The translations under genes were made by a program, and so were the position numbers. This document shows positions 8,886 through 18,767 of a stretch of 58,796 nt of DNA, piece after piece. Position 1 is the stretch's first letter; each line of letters begins with the position of its first letter. The notes under the pieces were generated by a model. It saw only the letters and a program-made list of their open reading frames with translations. It did not search any database and had not been told where the DNA came from. The stretch is taken from NCBI GenBank assembly GCA_903924985.1, contig CAIYDT010000091.1:1-58796 (forward strand), read 5' to 3'. Source of the stretch: an uncultured Acetobacteraceae bacterium (lineage in GTDB: Bacteria; Pseudomonadota; Alphaproteobacteria; Acetobacterales; Acetobacteraceae).

Positions 8886-9020
8886 GGCGGCGCCAGTGGC
8901 TACGCTACCCCATATCCGGCCGTCAGCTTGCCCCGCTCAGAAAACCGCAAGTCGTGGGTGGCGTGCCTTCGCCCGCCATGACGAAAAAGGGCGGGTGCGG
9001 CCGGCCTAAATTCAGCCCCC

Positions 9021-9401
9021 TCACTTACAAGGAAACCGCTCCCCCAGGAACTGGAACAACCCATCCACCGGCCCCAGCGTCCGGTGGGCCGGCAGCGCGC
9101 GCACCCAGTTCACGAACTCGGTCAACGTCGCCGTGCGGGTCGGCGCCGGGCTCGGCATGCAGAATTTCTTCTTGTCGCCGGCATATTTGCGTTCCACGTC
9201 GACCGCGCCCTGCGCGAAGCCATGGCAGAAATTGATACGCGCATCGGACGCCGCATCCTTGGGATTGGCGCCGCAGAGTTCCGCCAAATCCCCGGCGGTC
9301 TCGACATGGGGATTGATCGCCCCCGCCGCCCATGCTGCCCCTGGGGCGCAAACGGGCGCGGCGGTCAACGACAACGTCGCGATCAAGGCCAGCTTTTTCA
9401 T
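9021..9401 (-). CDS. Small secreted protein, Rap1a/Tai-like
   Basis: From the ATG at 9401 the 126-residue protein has a Sec signal peptide ([19 protein letters not shown], likely cleaved at or just after the AAWA motif near residue 30). A short Cys-containing domain follows: [26 protein letters not shown], a helix [18 protein letters not shown], and a terminal FPCK. The four cysteines and the C-terminal helix/FPC ending resemble Rap1a/Tai family proteins, some of which are immunity proteins to secreted amidases. Most genomic homologues are of unknown function, so immunity is not implied. The start overlaps the queC stop as ATGA, which settles the start and the operon. Confidence 0.72.
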   Translation of the reverse strand: MKKLALIATLSLTAAPVCAPGAAWAAGAINPHVETAGDLAELCGANPKDAASDARINFCHGFAQGAVDVERKYAGDKKKFCMPSPAPTRTATLTEFVNWVRALPAHRTLGPVDGLFQFLGERFPCK

Positions 9402-10099
9402 GCGTTCTCTCCGTTTTGCTCTCGCCAGCGGTTCCAGCCGTTCGCCCGCAACTCGCAGGCGGGGCAGGTGCCGCACCCCTGGCCCCAGTCGTGGCGCAAG
9501 GTCCGGTTACCCAGATAGCAGCTATGGCTGTGTTCGCGAACGATATCCACCAATGTCTGCCCACCCAACGCGGCCGCCAACGCCCAGGTGGCGGCCTTGT
9601 CGCGCCACATCAAGGGGGTCTCCAGCACGAAGCGCCGTTGCATGCCCAAATTCAGCGCCAACTGCATAGCCTTGATCGTATCGTCGCGGCAGTCGGGGTA
9701 ACCGGAGTAATCCGTCTCGCACACGCCCAGAACGATCCGCCGCAGCCCCCGCCGCCACGCTAAAGCGGCAGCGCAGGTCAGGAACAGCAGGTTGCGGCCG
9801 GGCACGAAGGTGTTGGGTAACCCCTCCGACGTCATGGCGATTTCGATATCGGCGGTCATCGCCGTTTGCCCAAGCCCGCCGATCGTGGCGGTAAGGTCCA
9901 CCATGTGGTCGTCGCGCAACGCGTCGCACGCCAGGGCCTGCCGGATGGGTTCGCGGCAGGTCAGCTCGATCGCATGCCGCTGCCCATAGGCGAAGCCGAT
10001 GGTTTCGACGTGGGGGTAACGCGCCAGCGCCCAGGCCAGGCAGGTGGTGGAATCCTGGCCGCCGGAAAACAGCACCAAAGCGCGGTCGGTGCGGGGCAT
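9398..10099 (-). CDS. queC: 7-cyano-7-deazaguanine synthase
   Basis: This 233-residue enzyme converts 7-carboxy-7-deazaguanine to preQ0 with ATP and ammonia in queuosine biosynthesis. The ATP pyrophosphatase loop [18 protein letters not shown] is at residues about 8-25. The zinc-binding C-terminus contains the expected cysteines: the CYLGN segment and, further on, CGTCPAC. Length is normal. It starts 6 bp after lpxC and overlaps the Rap1a-like gene by 4 bp, so it is translated as part of the tail of the cell-envelope operon. No other queuosine genes are in the window. Confidence 0.96.
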   Translation of the reverse strand: MPRTDRALVLFSGGQDSTTCLAWALARYPHVETIGFAYGQRHAIELTCREPIRQALACDALRDDHMVDLTATIGGLGQTAMTADIEIAMTSEGLPNTFVPGRNLLFLTCAAALAWRRGLRRIVLGVCETDYSGYPDCRDDTIKAMQLALNLGMQRRFVLETPLMWRDKAATWALAAALGGQTLVDIVREHSHSCYLGNRTLRHDWGQGCGTCPACELRANGWNRWREQNGENA

Positions 10100-10105
10100 C
10101 GGGGA

Positions 10106-11056
10106 TTAGGCGGCCGCGGCCACCAATTCCTCGCCAACGATTGTCCGCCAGGCGGAGGCATCGGCGAACAGCGCCCGCAGCAGCTTGTTGTTCAGCGCGT
10201 GCCCCGAACGATGCGCCACGAACCGCCCATGCAACGCGGACCCGGCCAAAGCCAGGTCGCCTACGGCGTCCAGCATCTTGTGGCGGGCGAACTCCCGCGG
10301 CATGCGCAGCCCGCCGGGATTCAGCACCTTGTCCTCATCGACGACGACGGCGTTATCCAGGCTGCCGCCCAAGGCCAGGCCGGCCTTCTGCAACTGCTCG
10401 ACTTCCGTCGCCAACGCGAATGTGCGGGCGCTGGACAGTTCCTCCCGGAAGCTGTTCGGCGTCAGCCGCAGCGAGCAGCCCTGCCGACCGATGGCGGAAG
10501 CAGCGAAGTCGATCGTCAATTCCATCTCCAGCACCGGCGGCGCGATGCGGGAGGTGCGGGGGTAGGGGCGCAACTCGGCGAAGGCGTCGCCGTCGGTCAC
10601 GCGCACGGGGCGGAGGATTTCGATCATCGCGCGCGGAACGTATTGGTCGACAATGCCCGCGCAATCCAGCAGGAACAGGAACGGAGCGGCAGACCCGTCC
10701 AGGATAGGCACTTCCGGCCCGTCGATCTCGATCAATGCGTTGTCGACACCGGAGCCGGACAACGCGGCCATCAGATGCTCGACCGTGCCGACGCGGGCTT
10801 CACCGGAACCGATCACGGTGCAAAGGCGGGTGTCGCAAACGGCGTCGAAGCGAGCGGGAATGTCGACCCCGAGATCCGTGCGCCGAAATACGATGCCATG
10901 ATCCGCGGGAGCGGGGACGAGAGAAATACTGGTCTTGCGGCCGGAATGCACGCCCACGCCCACGCAACCGATCGGCGCCTTCAGCGTGCGCTGACTCCAG
11001 GTGCTCGCCTGGGAGACGGTGTAATCGTCGAACAGGATCGAGGGCAGCCCGTCCAT
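10106..11056 (-). CDS. lpxC: UDP-3-O-acyl-N-acetylglucosamine deacetylase
   Basis: LpxC is the zinc enzyme that commits UDP-GlcNAc derivatives to lipid A. The sequence shows QRTLKAPIGCVGVGVHSG near the start, the zinc-site EHLMAAL motif and the C-terminal HKMLDAVGDLALAG with ligands His and Asp, then HRSGHALNN. I chose the ATG at 11056 (316 residues) because GGAAAG lies 7 bases upstream; an ATG at 11089 and a TTG at 11104 in the same frame would add 11 or 16 residues. It lies 154 bp downstream of ftsZ, the usual alphaproteobacterial position. The gap between them has no recognisable gene. Confidence 0.95.
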   Translation of the reverse strand: MDGLPSILFDDYTVSQASTWSQRTLKAPIGCVGVGVHSGRKTSISLVPAPADHGIVFRRTDLGVDIPARFDAVCDTRLCTVIGSGEARVGTVEHLMAALSGSGVDNALIEIDGPEVPILDGSAAPFLFLLDCAGIVDQYVPRAMIEILRPVRVTDGDAFAELRPYPRTSRIAPPVLEMELTIDFAASAIGRQGCSLRLTPNSFREELSSARTFALATEVEQLQKAGLALGGSLDNAVVVDEDKVLNPGGLRMPREFARHKMLDAVGDLALAGSALHGRFVAHRSGHALNNKLLRALFADASAWRTIVGEELVAAAA

Positions 11057-11210
11057 CGAATCGCTTTCCAAGCCGGTGCGGAGCCCCATCGCCCCGCATT
11101 CCAACCTTTACTTACGACCGCCCCCGCCCGGCGGCGAGTCAATGATTATTGCCGAGTGTTTCGGTCCAATGCATTGTTTTGTCACGATTTGACGCAATGC
11201 AGGAACATAC

Positions 11211-12800
11211 TCATGGGGTCGATTGTTGCCGCCGCAGGAAGGCGGGAACATTTTCGATATCCCCTCCAGTCCCTTCGTGATCCATCGATTCCGCTGGCGT
11301 GACCGGCGTGATGTGCGGCTCTGTGTAAAGCGTTTCGGGCCGGGGTACAGGCGCATCCTGCGCGCCCGGCGACCGGCGCCGAAACACCCCCGTCACCCGG
11401 CTGAAGATGCTTGGCCCCGCATGCGCCGGCGCATATTCCGTAAGCGCGGGGGAGGCAGAGGCGGCGGCCGGGACCGCGACCGGCGCGGCGGGCTGCGGAC
11501 GGCCGGGGGCGGCGAACAGCCCGGGCTTCGGCTCCATGCGGACCGTGGCGTCGGGCTGCAATGCCGGCTGAACCGGCTGGCGCAGCTGCGCAGCAGCCTG
11601 CATGACCGGCGCTGGGCGTGCCACCTCCGGACGGGCAACAACGGGCTGCGGGGCCTCCATTGCCGGCACCTCCCGCAAAGACGACGTCTGCCGCAGTTGC
11701 GGCACAAGGCCTTGCGTCGCGGCTATCTGGGCGGCCGCGACAACACCCGCCGACATTGGAATGGGCTGCGGTTCGGGAGTCGCGCCGCCCACCGAAACCA
11801 GTCGGGGCCCCTTCGCCGCGACGCCGAGCGGCGAGTCAATTCCCGTGGCGACAACGGACACTCGGATTCGCCCGTTCAACGTTTCGTCGATCGCGGAGCC
11901 GAAGATCACATTCGCTTCTTCGTCCACTTCGTCGCGGATGCGGGTGACGGCCTGATCGACCTCGAACAGGGTCAAATCCTCGCCGCCGGTGATGTTGATC
12001 AGCAGGCCCTTGGCGCCGCCCATGCTGGTGTCTTCCAGCAGAGGATTGTTGATCGCCGCCTCGGCGGCGCGGATGGCGCGGTTTTCGCCATCGGCTTCGC
12101 CCGTGCCCATCATCGCCTTGCCCATCTCGGCCATCACGGCGCGGATGTCGGCGAAGTCGAGGTTGATCAGCCCGTGTACCATCATCAGGTCGGTGACGCC
12201 GCGCACGCCCATATAAAGGACCTGGTCGGCCATTTTGAACGCATCTTTCCAGGTGGTACGTTCGTTGGCCATCCTGAACAGGTTCTGGTTCGGGATCACG
12301 ATCAGCGTATCGACGTATTGCTGTAATTCCTCAATGCCTTCATCGGCGGAACGGGCGCGGCGCACACCCTCGAAGCCAAAGGGTTTGGTCACAACGCCAA
12401 CCGTCAGGATGCCGCGTTCCCGAGCCATGCGGGCGATCACGGGGGCGGCACCGGTGCCAGTGCCGCCACCCATGCCGGCGGTGATGAACACCATGTGCGC
12501 GCCATCCAGGTGGCGGTACAATTCGTCGGCCGCTTCTTCCGCCGCCGCCTTGCCGATTTCCGGCTTCGCGCCAGCCCCGAGGCCCTGCGTCAGATGCGGC
12601 CCCAACTGAATGCGCCGATCCGCTCGGCTGTGCATGAGTTGCTGCGCGTCGGTATTCGCCACGACGAATTCCACGCCCTGCAAATTGGCAGCGATCATGT
12701 TGTCGACAGCGTTGGTGCCGCCGCCTCCGACACCGATCACGGTGATGCGTGGGGTAAAGTCGGTGTGTGCCTGAGGCGGGATGATCAGATTCAACGTCAT
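11211..12800 (-). CDS. ftsZ: Cell division protein FtsZ
   Basis: FtsZ is the tubulin-like GTPase that forms the division ring at mid-cell. The 529-residue product has the N-terminal GTPase core with [15 protein letters not shown], the tubulin signature [16 protein letters not shown] near residue 105, and the T7/synergy-loop region [15 protein letters not shown]. After about residue 320 comes a long Pro/Ala/Gln-rich linker of nearly 190 residues, and the protein ends with the conserved C-terminal peptide [10 protein letters not shown] that binds FtsA and ZipA-like partners. The extended linker is common in alphaproteobacteria. It follows ftsA by 100 bp. No TTAA-N7-TTAA CtrA-type site lies in that gap. 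Confidence 0.98.
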   Translation of the reverse strand: MTLNLIIPPQAHTDFTPRITVIGVGGGGTNAVDNMIAANLQGVEFVVANTDAQQLMHSRADRRIQLGPHLTQGLGAGAKPEIGKAAAEEAADELYRHLDGAHMVFITAGMGGGTGTGAAPVIARMARERGILTVGVVTKPFGFEGVRRARSADEGIEELQQYVDTLIVIPNQNLFRMANERTTWKDAFKMADQVLYMGVRGVTDLMMVHGLINLDFADIRAVMAEMGKAMMGTGEADGENRAIRAAEAAINNPLLEDTSMGGAKGLLINITGGEDLTLFEVDQAVTRIRDEVDEEANVIFGSAIDETLNGRIRVSVVATGIDSPLGVAAKGPRLVSVGGATPEPQPIPMSAGVVAAAQIAATQGLVPQLRQTSSLREVPAMEAPQPVVARPEVARPAPVMQAAAQLRQPVQPALQPDATVRMEPKPGLFAAPGRPQPAAPVAVPAAASASPALTEYAPAHAGPSIFSRVTGVFRRRSPGAQDAPVPRPETLYTEPHITPVTPAESMDHEGTGGDIENVPAFLRRQQSTP

Positions 12801-12900
12801 GTTTTCGCTCCCCCCGTTACGACGGGATGACTGTCAGATTGACTGGTTACGACACACGGCCCGATTCGCCAGAGAGCCCCAAGGGGATTTGACGGGCAAT

Positions 12901-14202
12901 TCATACGCGTTCCCTCAGAAAATTGACGATGCGGCGGAGCCAGCCGGACTGCTGCTCCTCCTCCATGTCCATGTCCTGGAAGCCACGGCCCGCGCCGGCC
13001 GCCCAGGACAGCAGGCCGCCAGCGGTGGCAAAGGCGGGGCCGGTGGCCATTTCAGGCAGGCCGCGCAACTGGACCGGGCGACCCAGCCGCACTTGCCGGC
13101 CCAACATCCGAGCCGCGAGGTCGCGCACGCCGGCGAGCTGGCAGGCTCCGCCGGTCAACACGACCCGATTTCCGGCGGCGCGCGTCAGACCGGCACTGTC
13201 CAGCCGATCTTTAACGTATTCGAACGTTTCCTCGATGCGCGGTCGGATGATATTCACCACTTGGCTGCGGGGGATGCGCGCGAGCTGGTGGTCTTCCTCC
13301 CCCACGATCGGCACCATCAGCATTTCTCGCTCATCGTCGGGGCTGCTTTGCACGTTGCCGTACAGGGTCTTCATGCGTTCGGCGTGCACCAGGGTGGTGG
13401 ACAGGCCGGTGGCGATATCCTTGGTGACGTGCAACCCGCCGATCGGCAGTTGCGCGGTGTGCAGCAGTTGCCCGTCCGCGAACACCGCCATCCCCGTGGT
13501 GCCGCCGCCCATGTCGATGACGGTGGTTCCGAGTTTGCGTTCGTCGTCGACGAGGATGGACAGGCCGGCGGCCATGGGGGCGGAGACCAGCTCCTCGATT
13601 TCCAGGTCGCACTGCGCGATGCAGGTTTTCAGCGTGCGCACGGCCGTGGCGGCGGCGTCGATCACGTGCAGGCGGGCGTTCAGGGTGGTGCAGAACAGGC
13701 CGCGCGGATCGTCCACCTGGTCGGTGGCATCCACCGCGAAGTGTTGCGGCATGGTGTGGATGGCATCCCGCCCGTCGGCGGCGGTGCGGTTGCGGCCTTC
13801 GTTGACGACGCCGCGAATATCCCGGTCGTCGACCTGCCGCCCGCCGACCGCCCATTGCACGTTGTACAGGCGGGATTCCGGCTGGCCGCAGGTCAGGTTC
13901 ACGGTTACCGCACGCAGTCTGATATCGGCCATGTCTTCGGCCTGACCGACGCAGGTGCGGATGGCGCTTACGGCCTCCGCCAGATCGACGATGTTGCCGC
14001 CGCGCACGCCTTTGGCTTTCTGCCAGCCAAAGCCCAGTACGCGTAGCGTGCCGTCGCTTTCGGTGCGGCCGATCAGGCAGGCGATCTTGGTGGTGCCGAT
14101 GTCCAGCACGCCGAACGGGCCGGCGCGATGGTGATGTTTGCGGTCCGGTTCCTCCGGCAACGATGGCGGGAGGGCCGTTGGGCGACGAGACATTTCGTTC
14201 AT
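12901..14202 (-). CDS. ftsA: Cell division protein FtsA
   Basis: FtsA is the actin-like ATPase that tethers FtsZ to the membrane and recruits later division proteins. The 433-residue protein shows FGVLDIGTTKIACLIG (phosphate 1), a 1C-domain region with LTCGQPESRLYNV, the phosphate 2 motif TVIDMGGGTTGMAVF, and the adenosine motif VVLTGGACQLAGV. The C-terminal amphipathic membrane-targeting helix is visible as GWLRRIVNFLRERV. It starts 13 bp after ftsQ. Its N-terminus is about 25 residues longer than the core and Pro/His-rich, which is unremarkable. Confidence 0.97.
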   Translation of the reverse strand: MNEMSRRPTALPPSLPEEPDRKHHHRAGPFGVLDIGTTKIACLIGRTESDGTLRVLGFGWQKAKGVRGGNIVDLAEAVSAIRTCVGQAEDMADIRLRAVTVNLTCGQPESRLYNVQWAVGGRQVDDRDIRGVVNEGRNRTAADGRDAIHTMPQHFAVDATDQVDDPRGLFCTTLNARLHVIDAAATAVRTLKTCIAQCDLEIEELVSAPMAAGLSILVDDERKLGTTVIDMGGGTTGMAVFADGQLLHTAQLPIGGLHVTKDIATGLSTTLVHAERMKTLYGNVQSSPDDEREMLMVPIVGEEDHQLARIPRSQVVNIIRPRIEETFEYVKDRLDSAGLTRAAGNRVVLTGGACQLAGVRDLAARMLGRQVRLGRPVQLRGLPEMATGPAFATAGGLLSWAAGAGRGFQDMDMEEEQQSGWLRRIVNFLRERV

Positions 14203-14215
14203 CGTACGGCGCTCC

Positions 14216-15142
14216 TCATGTCGGGCGTTTCGCGACGGTTGGCGTCACCACCGGCGGACTGGGCGGCGGCGGCGGGACGGATGTCGCGGGGCCGGTTTGG
14301 GTGACGGCGGCGTCCGGCCGCGGGCGCACCACCAGCCGGTCGGGCAGGCGCAGATCGATCGCGGTCAGTGGCCGGTCCATCAGCGCGTGGTCCTGATGCA
14401 GTTGCATCAGGCGATCCAGCGCCTCGGCCTCGTGGCCCTCGGGCAACATCACGTCGATGCCGTTTTTCAGATGCAGGTCCCAGCGGCGTTCGCCGACCCG
14501 CACCGAGGCGAGGACGCGCCCGGCGAGCGCGGGATATTTGTCCAGCGTCGTCAGCAGGCTGTTGGCGCCGGCTGGGGCGCCGGGCCCGACCACCATCGGC
14601 AGTTTGTCCTTGAACAGCGCCACATCCTGATTAGCAACAATCTGTCCCGCCCGGTCGATTAGCAGATATTTCTTCTGGTTTTGCCAGATCGCGAAGGGCC
14701 GGCGCTCCTTCAGCGCCACCACGACGGTGTCGGGCAGGCGACGTTCCACCGTTGCCTGTTCGACCCAGGTCAATGTTTCGATTCGTGTGCGAGCGGCTTC
14801 GACGGAAAAGCCAAGGATGGGATCGCCCTCGGAGACGCCAATGGCAGCCCGGAGCAGCGGTTCGGGGGTGTTGGAGCGCCCCTGGATCACGACATGTGCG
14901 ACCCGCATGCCGGTAAAGTCGGTCGATCCGCCCAAACGTTCCCGAAGGCTGGCGATGGTCCCGCCGGGTGCGACGCTGCGTGCGGCGAACAATCCGGTGC
15001 CGACGATCAGAAGCACGAACGTCGTCCACGCCGCCGGCCGCGCCCATTTCTTCAGGCGCCGCAGAAACATGGTGCGCTTGGAGATACGGTCCTTGATGGA
15101 CGTGCGCGGGGTGGTGCCGCGGGAGATGGGGGCACGGCTCAT
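14216..15142 (-). CDS. ftsQ: Cell division protein FtsQ
   Basis: FtsQ is the bitopic membrane scaffold linking early and late division proteins. From the ATG at 15142 (308 residues) there is a basic cytoplasmic N-terminus, one membrane helix (AAWTTFVLLIVGTGLFAA) at about residues 40-57, and a POTRA domain beginning VAHVVIQGRSNTPEPLL. The FtsQ beta domain follows (LTWVEQATVERRLPDTVVV, then LLIDRAGQIVA). A Pro/Val-rich tail ends the protein. A second ATG at 15154 would add four residues. It is separated from ddl by 121 bp filled by a long palindrome, unlike the tight junctions elsewhere in the cluster. Confidence 0.95.
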   Translation of the reverse strand: MSRAPISRGTTPRTSIKDRISKRTMFLRRLKKWARPAAWTTFVLLIVGTGLFAARSVAPGGTIASLRERLGGSTDFTGMRVAHVVIQGRSNTPEPLLRAAIGVSEGDPILGFSVEAARTRIETLTWVEQATVERRLPDTVVVALKERRPFAIWQNQKKYLLIDRAGQIVANQDVALFKDKLPMVVGPGAPAGANSLLTTLDKYPALAGRVLASVRVGERRWDLHLKNGIDVMLPEGHEAEALDRLMQLHQDHALMDRPLTAIDLRLPDRLVVRPRPDAAVTQTGPATSVPPPPPSPPVVTPTVAKRPT

Positions 15143-15163
15143 GGCTTCGCCCATGAAAAAATA

Positions 15164-15245
15164 CCGTCATCCTCGGGCTTGACCCGAGGACCGCCGTTGG
15201 CACCGGCCCCGCGGGCGGTCCTCGGGTCAAGCCCGAGGATGACGG
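15164..15245. repeat. REP-like palindrome between ddl and ftsQ
   Basis: The two 32-bp arms, 15164-15195 and 15214-15245, are perfect reverse complements around an 18-base loop. Each arm also folds on itself (CCTCGGGCTTGACCCGAGG is almost self-complementary). In the transcript this would make a very stable hairpin between ddl and ftsQ. The same core occurs at 17169-17283, so this is a dispersed element, not a gene-specific terminator. There is no U-run after either arm. Confidence 0.88.
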
Positions 15246-15263
15246 ATAGTAAACGGAAAGCTG

Positions 15264-16184
15264 TCAAACCCGGCATGCAGCGTTCTCCACCATCCAGGCG
15301 CACAAGCTGGGGAAACTTATCCCCAAATGCGCCGCCTGCTCGGGTAGCAACGACGTGGGCGTCAGACCTGGCTGGGTATTGATCTCCAGCAGCACCAGCC
15401 GTCCTGGTTCCCCGGCCGTATCGTCGTAGCGGAAGTCGCAACGGGTCGCGCCACGGCACCCCAGCGCGCGATGCGCGGCCACCGCGACGTCCAGCGCCTG
15501 GGCGTAAATATCCGGATGGATGGCAGCCGGAATGATATGCCGCGAGCCCCTGTCGGCGTATTTCGACTCGTAATCGTAGAACACCCCGGCATCGGCCAGG
15601 ATTTCGGTCACCGCCAGTGCTCGGTCGCCCATCACCGCGACGGTCAATTCGCGGCCGGGGATGTATTCTTCGACCAATGCTTCGCGGCCGAATTTCCAGG
15701 CGCGGGCCACTTCGGCACGGCGGTTGTCGCCCGCCTTGATGATCTCGACGCCGACCGAGGAACCTTCATTCACCGGTTTCACCACGTAGGGCAGCGGCAG
15801 CGGGTCCGATGCCTCCAGTTCGTCGATCCCGACCGTCCGTCCGGCCGCGACCGGCAGCCCGGCGGCGATAAACAGCGCCTTGGCGGCGGCCTTATCCATC
15901 GCGACGGCAGACGCCCGCACGCCGGAATGTGTGTAGGGAATGCCGAGCAGATCGAGCACACCCTGGATCGCTCCGTCTTCTCCGAAACGGCCGTGCAGCG
16001 CGTTGAACACCGCGTCTGGCTTGGGGGTCAGGGCGGCGATCACCGCACCGAGGTCGTCTCCAACCTCGATCGGGTTCACGTCGAACCCGGCCTCGCGCAA
16101 CGCCGCGACGACCTTGGTGCCGCTGTTCAGGCTGACCTCGCGTTCGGCGGAGATGCCGCCGTACAGCACCGCGACCCGGGTCAT
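15264..16184 (-). CDS. ddl: D-alanine--D-alanine ligase
   Basis: Ddl joins two D-alanines with ATP to make the dipeptide used by MurF. The ATG at 16184 gives 306 residues starting VAVLYGGISAEREVSLNSG. The ATP-grasp features are visible: LHGRFGEDGAIQG, KPVNEGSSVGVEI, EEYIPGRELTVAVMG and the metal-site EINTQPGLTPTSLLPEQA. Length is normal. Its start codon overlaps the murB stop (ATGA), confirming the start. The longer open frame upstream of 16184 lies inside murB and is a shadow. Confidence 0.97.
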   Translation of the reverse strand: MTRVAVLYGGISAEREVSLNSGTKVVAALREAGFDVNPIEVGDDLGAVIAALTPKPDAVFNALHGRFGEDGAIQGVLDLLGIPYTHSGVRASAVAMDKAAAKALFIAAGLPVAAGRTVGIDELEASDPLPLPYVVKPVNEGSSVGVEIIKAGDNRRAEVARAWKFGREALVEEYIPGRELTVAVMGDRALAVTEILADAGVFYDYESKYADRGSRHIIPAAIHPDIYAQALDVAVAAHRALGCRGATRCDFRYDDTAGEPGRLVLLEINTQPGLTPTSLLPEQAAHLGISFPSLCAWMVENAACRV

Positions 16185-17143
16185 CGCACCACCTCGAGCT
16201 GGCCTTTGGCCATGCCGGCCGGCACGCCGATGCGGCGGATTTCCCACTCCAGGCGTACCCCGGTGGCGGCCAAAACGCGACGGCGCACCTCCTCTCCCAG
16301 CCCTTCGAGGTCGGCCGCGGTGGCGGTGCCGGTGTTGATCATGAAGTTGCAGTGCTTCTCCGACATTTGTGCCCCGCCGCGCCTCAGGCCGCGGCAGCCG
16401 GCGGCGTCGATCAACTCCCACGCCTTGTGGGTGGAAAAATGCGGCTGGGGGTTGCGGAAGGTGGACCCGCCGGTGCGGGCGCGCACGGGCTGCGAGCGCT
16501 CCCGGTCCTCCCGGATTTCCGCCATGCGCGCCGCGATTACGGCCGCCGATCCCGCTCGGGCGATCAACTGCGCCCGCACCACGATGGCGCCGACCGGCAG
16601 GCTGGCGTGGCGGTAGGTCATGGACAGATCGGCCGCCGAGAGGCGCCGCTGCTCCCCACTGCGGGTCACGATGTCGGCCCATGACAGCACGCTGGCGATT
16701 TCGCCACCGTAAGCGCCGGCGTTCATCGCCACCGCCCCGCCAATGGAGCCGGGGATGCCGCACAGGAATTCCAGCCCCGCGAGTCCGGCGGCGGCGGCGT
16801 GTTCGGCGATGGTGACATCCAAAGCGGCGGCGCCCGCGGTCACCCCATCTGCGTTCGTGGCGATGCTGGAGAACCCCCGCGCCAGACGGATCGTTACGCC
16901 GGGAAGCCCGCCGTCGCGGATGATGATGTTGGAGCAGGCGCCGATCACATGCACTGGCACGGTATGCGGCAGGTTACGCAGGAATTGCGCCAGATCGTCG
17001 GCATCCGCCGGGCGCACCAGCGCCTCGGCATGGCCACCGGCACGGAACCATGTGCTGGGTGCCAGTGCCGCATCGAACTGTACCCGGCCGCGCAGTTTTG
17101 GGAGCTGGCTGGCGAGGGTGGGGATTTGGGCGGCGGTCATCAT
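16181..17143 (-). CDS. murB: UDP-N-acetylenolpyruvoylglucosamine reductase
   Basis: MurB reduces UDP-GlcNAc-enolpyruvate to UDP-MurNAc with NADPH and FAD. The 320-residue sequence shows the FAD-binding NTWF-like start (STWFRAGGHAEALV), GACSNIIIRDGGLPGV, the central GIPGSIGGAVAMNAGAYGGE and the catalytic GGSTFRNP near residue 225. SEKHCNFMINTG lies near residue 270. It overlaps ddl by 4 bp. Upstream, 169 bp containing a palindromic repeat separate it from murC. Confidence 0.97.
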   Translation of the reverse strand: MMTAAQIPTLASQLPKLRGRVQFDAALAPSTWFRAGGHAEALVRPADADDLAQFLRNLPHTVPVHVIGACSNIIIRDGGLPGVTIRLARGFSSIATNADGVTAGAAALDVTIAEHAAAAGLAGLEFLCGIPGSIGGAVAMNAGAYGGEIASVLSWADIVTRSGEQRRLSAADLSMTYRHASLPVGAIVVRAQLIARAGSAAVIAARMAEIREDRERSQPVRARTGGSTFRNPQPHFSTHKAWELIDAAGCRGLRRGGAQMSEKHCNFMINTGTATAADLEGLGEEVRRRVLAATGVRLEWEIRRIGVPAGMAKGQLEVVR

Positions 17144-17168
17144 GATGGTGACCCCGCGCTGTCTCTAC

Positions 17169-17283
17169 CCGTCATCCTCGGGCCTGACCCGAGGACCGCC
17201 TGCACCGCCGGTGTTGGGCGGGTGCGCACATGCCTATAAACTCGTTGCGTCGGGGATCCTCGGGTCAAGCCCGAGGATGACGG
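17169..17283. repeat. REP-like inverted repeat between murC and murB
   Basis: Arms at about 17169-17195 and 17257-17283 are inverted copies with one mismatch, and carry the same core (CCTCGGG...TGACCCGAGG) as the ddl/ftsQ element. The 61 bases between the arms hold no gene. Total gap between murC and murB is 169 bp. As RNA it would form a long hairpin inside the dcw transcript. Confidence 0.85.
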
Positions 17284-17312
17284 CATCGACGGGTGGCGGC
17301 CGTCATGACGCA

Positions 17313-18767
17313 TCATGCCCCACCCCCGCCGCTATTCCCCTGGGGCTTGCGGCCGCTGGCCGCCTGCAATGCCGCGAGTTCGCCCGGCAGCGTCGCCGCC
17401 CACTGGGTGATGTTTCCCGCACCGAGGCACACCACGAAATCGCCCGGCTTGGCGATCGCCTGTATCATTTCCGCGAGCCGGCCGGGCGCGGGCAGCGGCA
17501 CGACGCGGCGGTGGCCGCGGGCGCGCAAGCCCTCCACCAGCGCATCGCGGTCGACGCCCGGGATCGGAGCCTCCCCGGCGGCGTAAACGTCGGCGACGAT
17601 CACCGTGCCGGCGTCGTTCATGCAGGTGCAGAACTCGTTGAACAGGGATTCCAGCCGCGTGTAGCGGTGCGGCTGCACCACCGCGATCACGTCCCCGGCG
17701 CCGGCCTGGCGGGCCGCCTTCAGCACGGCGGCGATCTCCACCGGGTGGTGGCCGTAATCGTCGATTACCGTGATCCCGCCAGCCTCGCCGGTCTTGGTAA
17801 AGCGCCGCTTGACGCCCTTGAATCCCAGGAACGCGGTCCGCAGGGTCTCGTTGTCCAGCTCCATTTCCACGCCGATGGCGATGGCGGCCAGCGCGTTCTG
17901 CACATTATGCGCGCCCAGCATCGGCAACCGGAATGGCCCGAGGCGGCGGTCCCGCCCGCGATGCCGGTCAGTTACCACCACATGAAAACTCGACCCCAAC
18001 TTGTCCGGGATCACATGCTCGGCGCGGATATCGGCCTGTGGGGAGAACCCATAGGTAATGATCCGGTGGTCCGACAGGCGGGGGATCATCTGCTGCACCG
18101 CCGGGTGGTCGATGCACAGCACGGCGAAGCCATAAAACGGCACGTTGCCGACGAACTGGTCGTAGCCCGCGACCATGGCCTCGGCCGTGCCCCAATGATC
18201 CAGATGTTCCGGGTCCATATTGGTAACGACGGCGATCACCGCCGGCAGCCGCAGGAAACTGCCGTCGCTTTCGTCGGCCTCCACCACCATCCATTCGCCA
18301 TCGCCCAGGCGGGTGTTGGTGCCGTAGGCGTTGATGATGCCGCCGTTGATCACGGTGGGATCGAGCTTCGCCGCTTCCAGCACCGCCGCCACCAGGCTGG
18401 TGGTGGTGGTCTTGCCATGCGTGCCGCCGACCGCGATGGACCATTTCAGCCGCATCAGTTCGGCCAGCATTTCCGCCCGCCGCACCACGGGGATCAGGCG
18501 GGCACGGGCTGCCTGGACCTCGGGGTTGTCGCGCTTGACGGCGGTGGAGGTGACCACCACCTGCGCCGATCCAAGGTTGGCGGCGTCATGCCCGATGGTC
18601 ACGGCAATGCCCGCCGCCCGCAGCCGCAGCACGTTGGCGGATTCGGAAATGTCGCTGCCCTGCACGACGTAGCCGAGGTTGTGTAGCACCTCGGCGATGC
18701 CGGACATGCCGATACCGCCGATACCCACGAAATGAATGGTGCCGATAGAAAGTGGGAGTGCTCTCAT
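17313..18767 (-). CDS. murC: UDP-N-acetylmuramate--L-alanine ligase
   Basis: MurC adds L-alanine to UDP-MurNAc. From the ATG at 18767 it has 484 residues with the N-terminal Rossmann-like [18 protein letters not shown], the ATP loop [19 protein letters not shown] near residue 110, [22 protein letters not shown], and the C-terminal [12 protein letters not shown]. The murG stop overlaps its start (ATGA). The C-terminal end is Gly-rich (NSGGGGA). Confidence 0.97.
   Translation of the reverse strand: MRALPLSIGTIHFVGIGGIGMSGIAEVLHNLGYVVQGSDISESANVLRLRAAGIAVTIGHDAANLGSAQVVVTSTAVKRDNPEVQAARARLIPVVRRAEMLAELMRLKWSIAVGGTHGKTTTTSLVAAVLEAAKLDPTVINGGIINAYGTNTRLGDGEWMVVEADESDGSFLRLPAVIAVVTNMDPEHLDHWGTAEAMVAGYDQFVGNVPFYGFAVLCIDHPAVQQMIPRLSDHRIITYGFSPQADIRAEHVIPDKLGSSFHVVVTDRHRGRDRRLGPFRLPMLGAHNVQNALAAIAIGVEMELDNETLRTAFLGFKGVKRRFTKTGEAGGITVIDDYGHHPVEIAAVLKAARQAGAGDVIAVVQPHRYTRLESLFNEFCTCMNDAGTVIVADVYAAGEAPIPGVDRDALVEGLRARGHRRVVPLPAPGRLAEMIQAIAKPGDFVVCLGAGNITQWAATLPGELAALQAASGRKPQGNSGGGGA

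Noticed and set aside
11105..11210. Separate lpxC promoter in the ftsZ/lpxC gap
   Set aside because: TTGACT-like sequences are present but no matching -10 at 16-18 bases; evidence too weak to list.
15264..16763. N-terminal extension of ddl to a 499-residue frame
   Set aside because: The extra part is a frame-shifted reading of murB; the ATGA overlap at 16181-16184 sets the real start.
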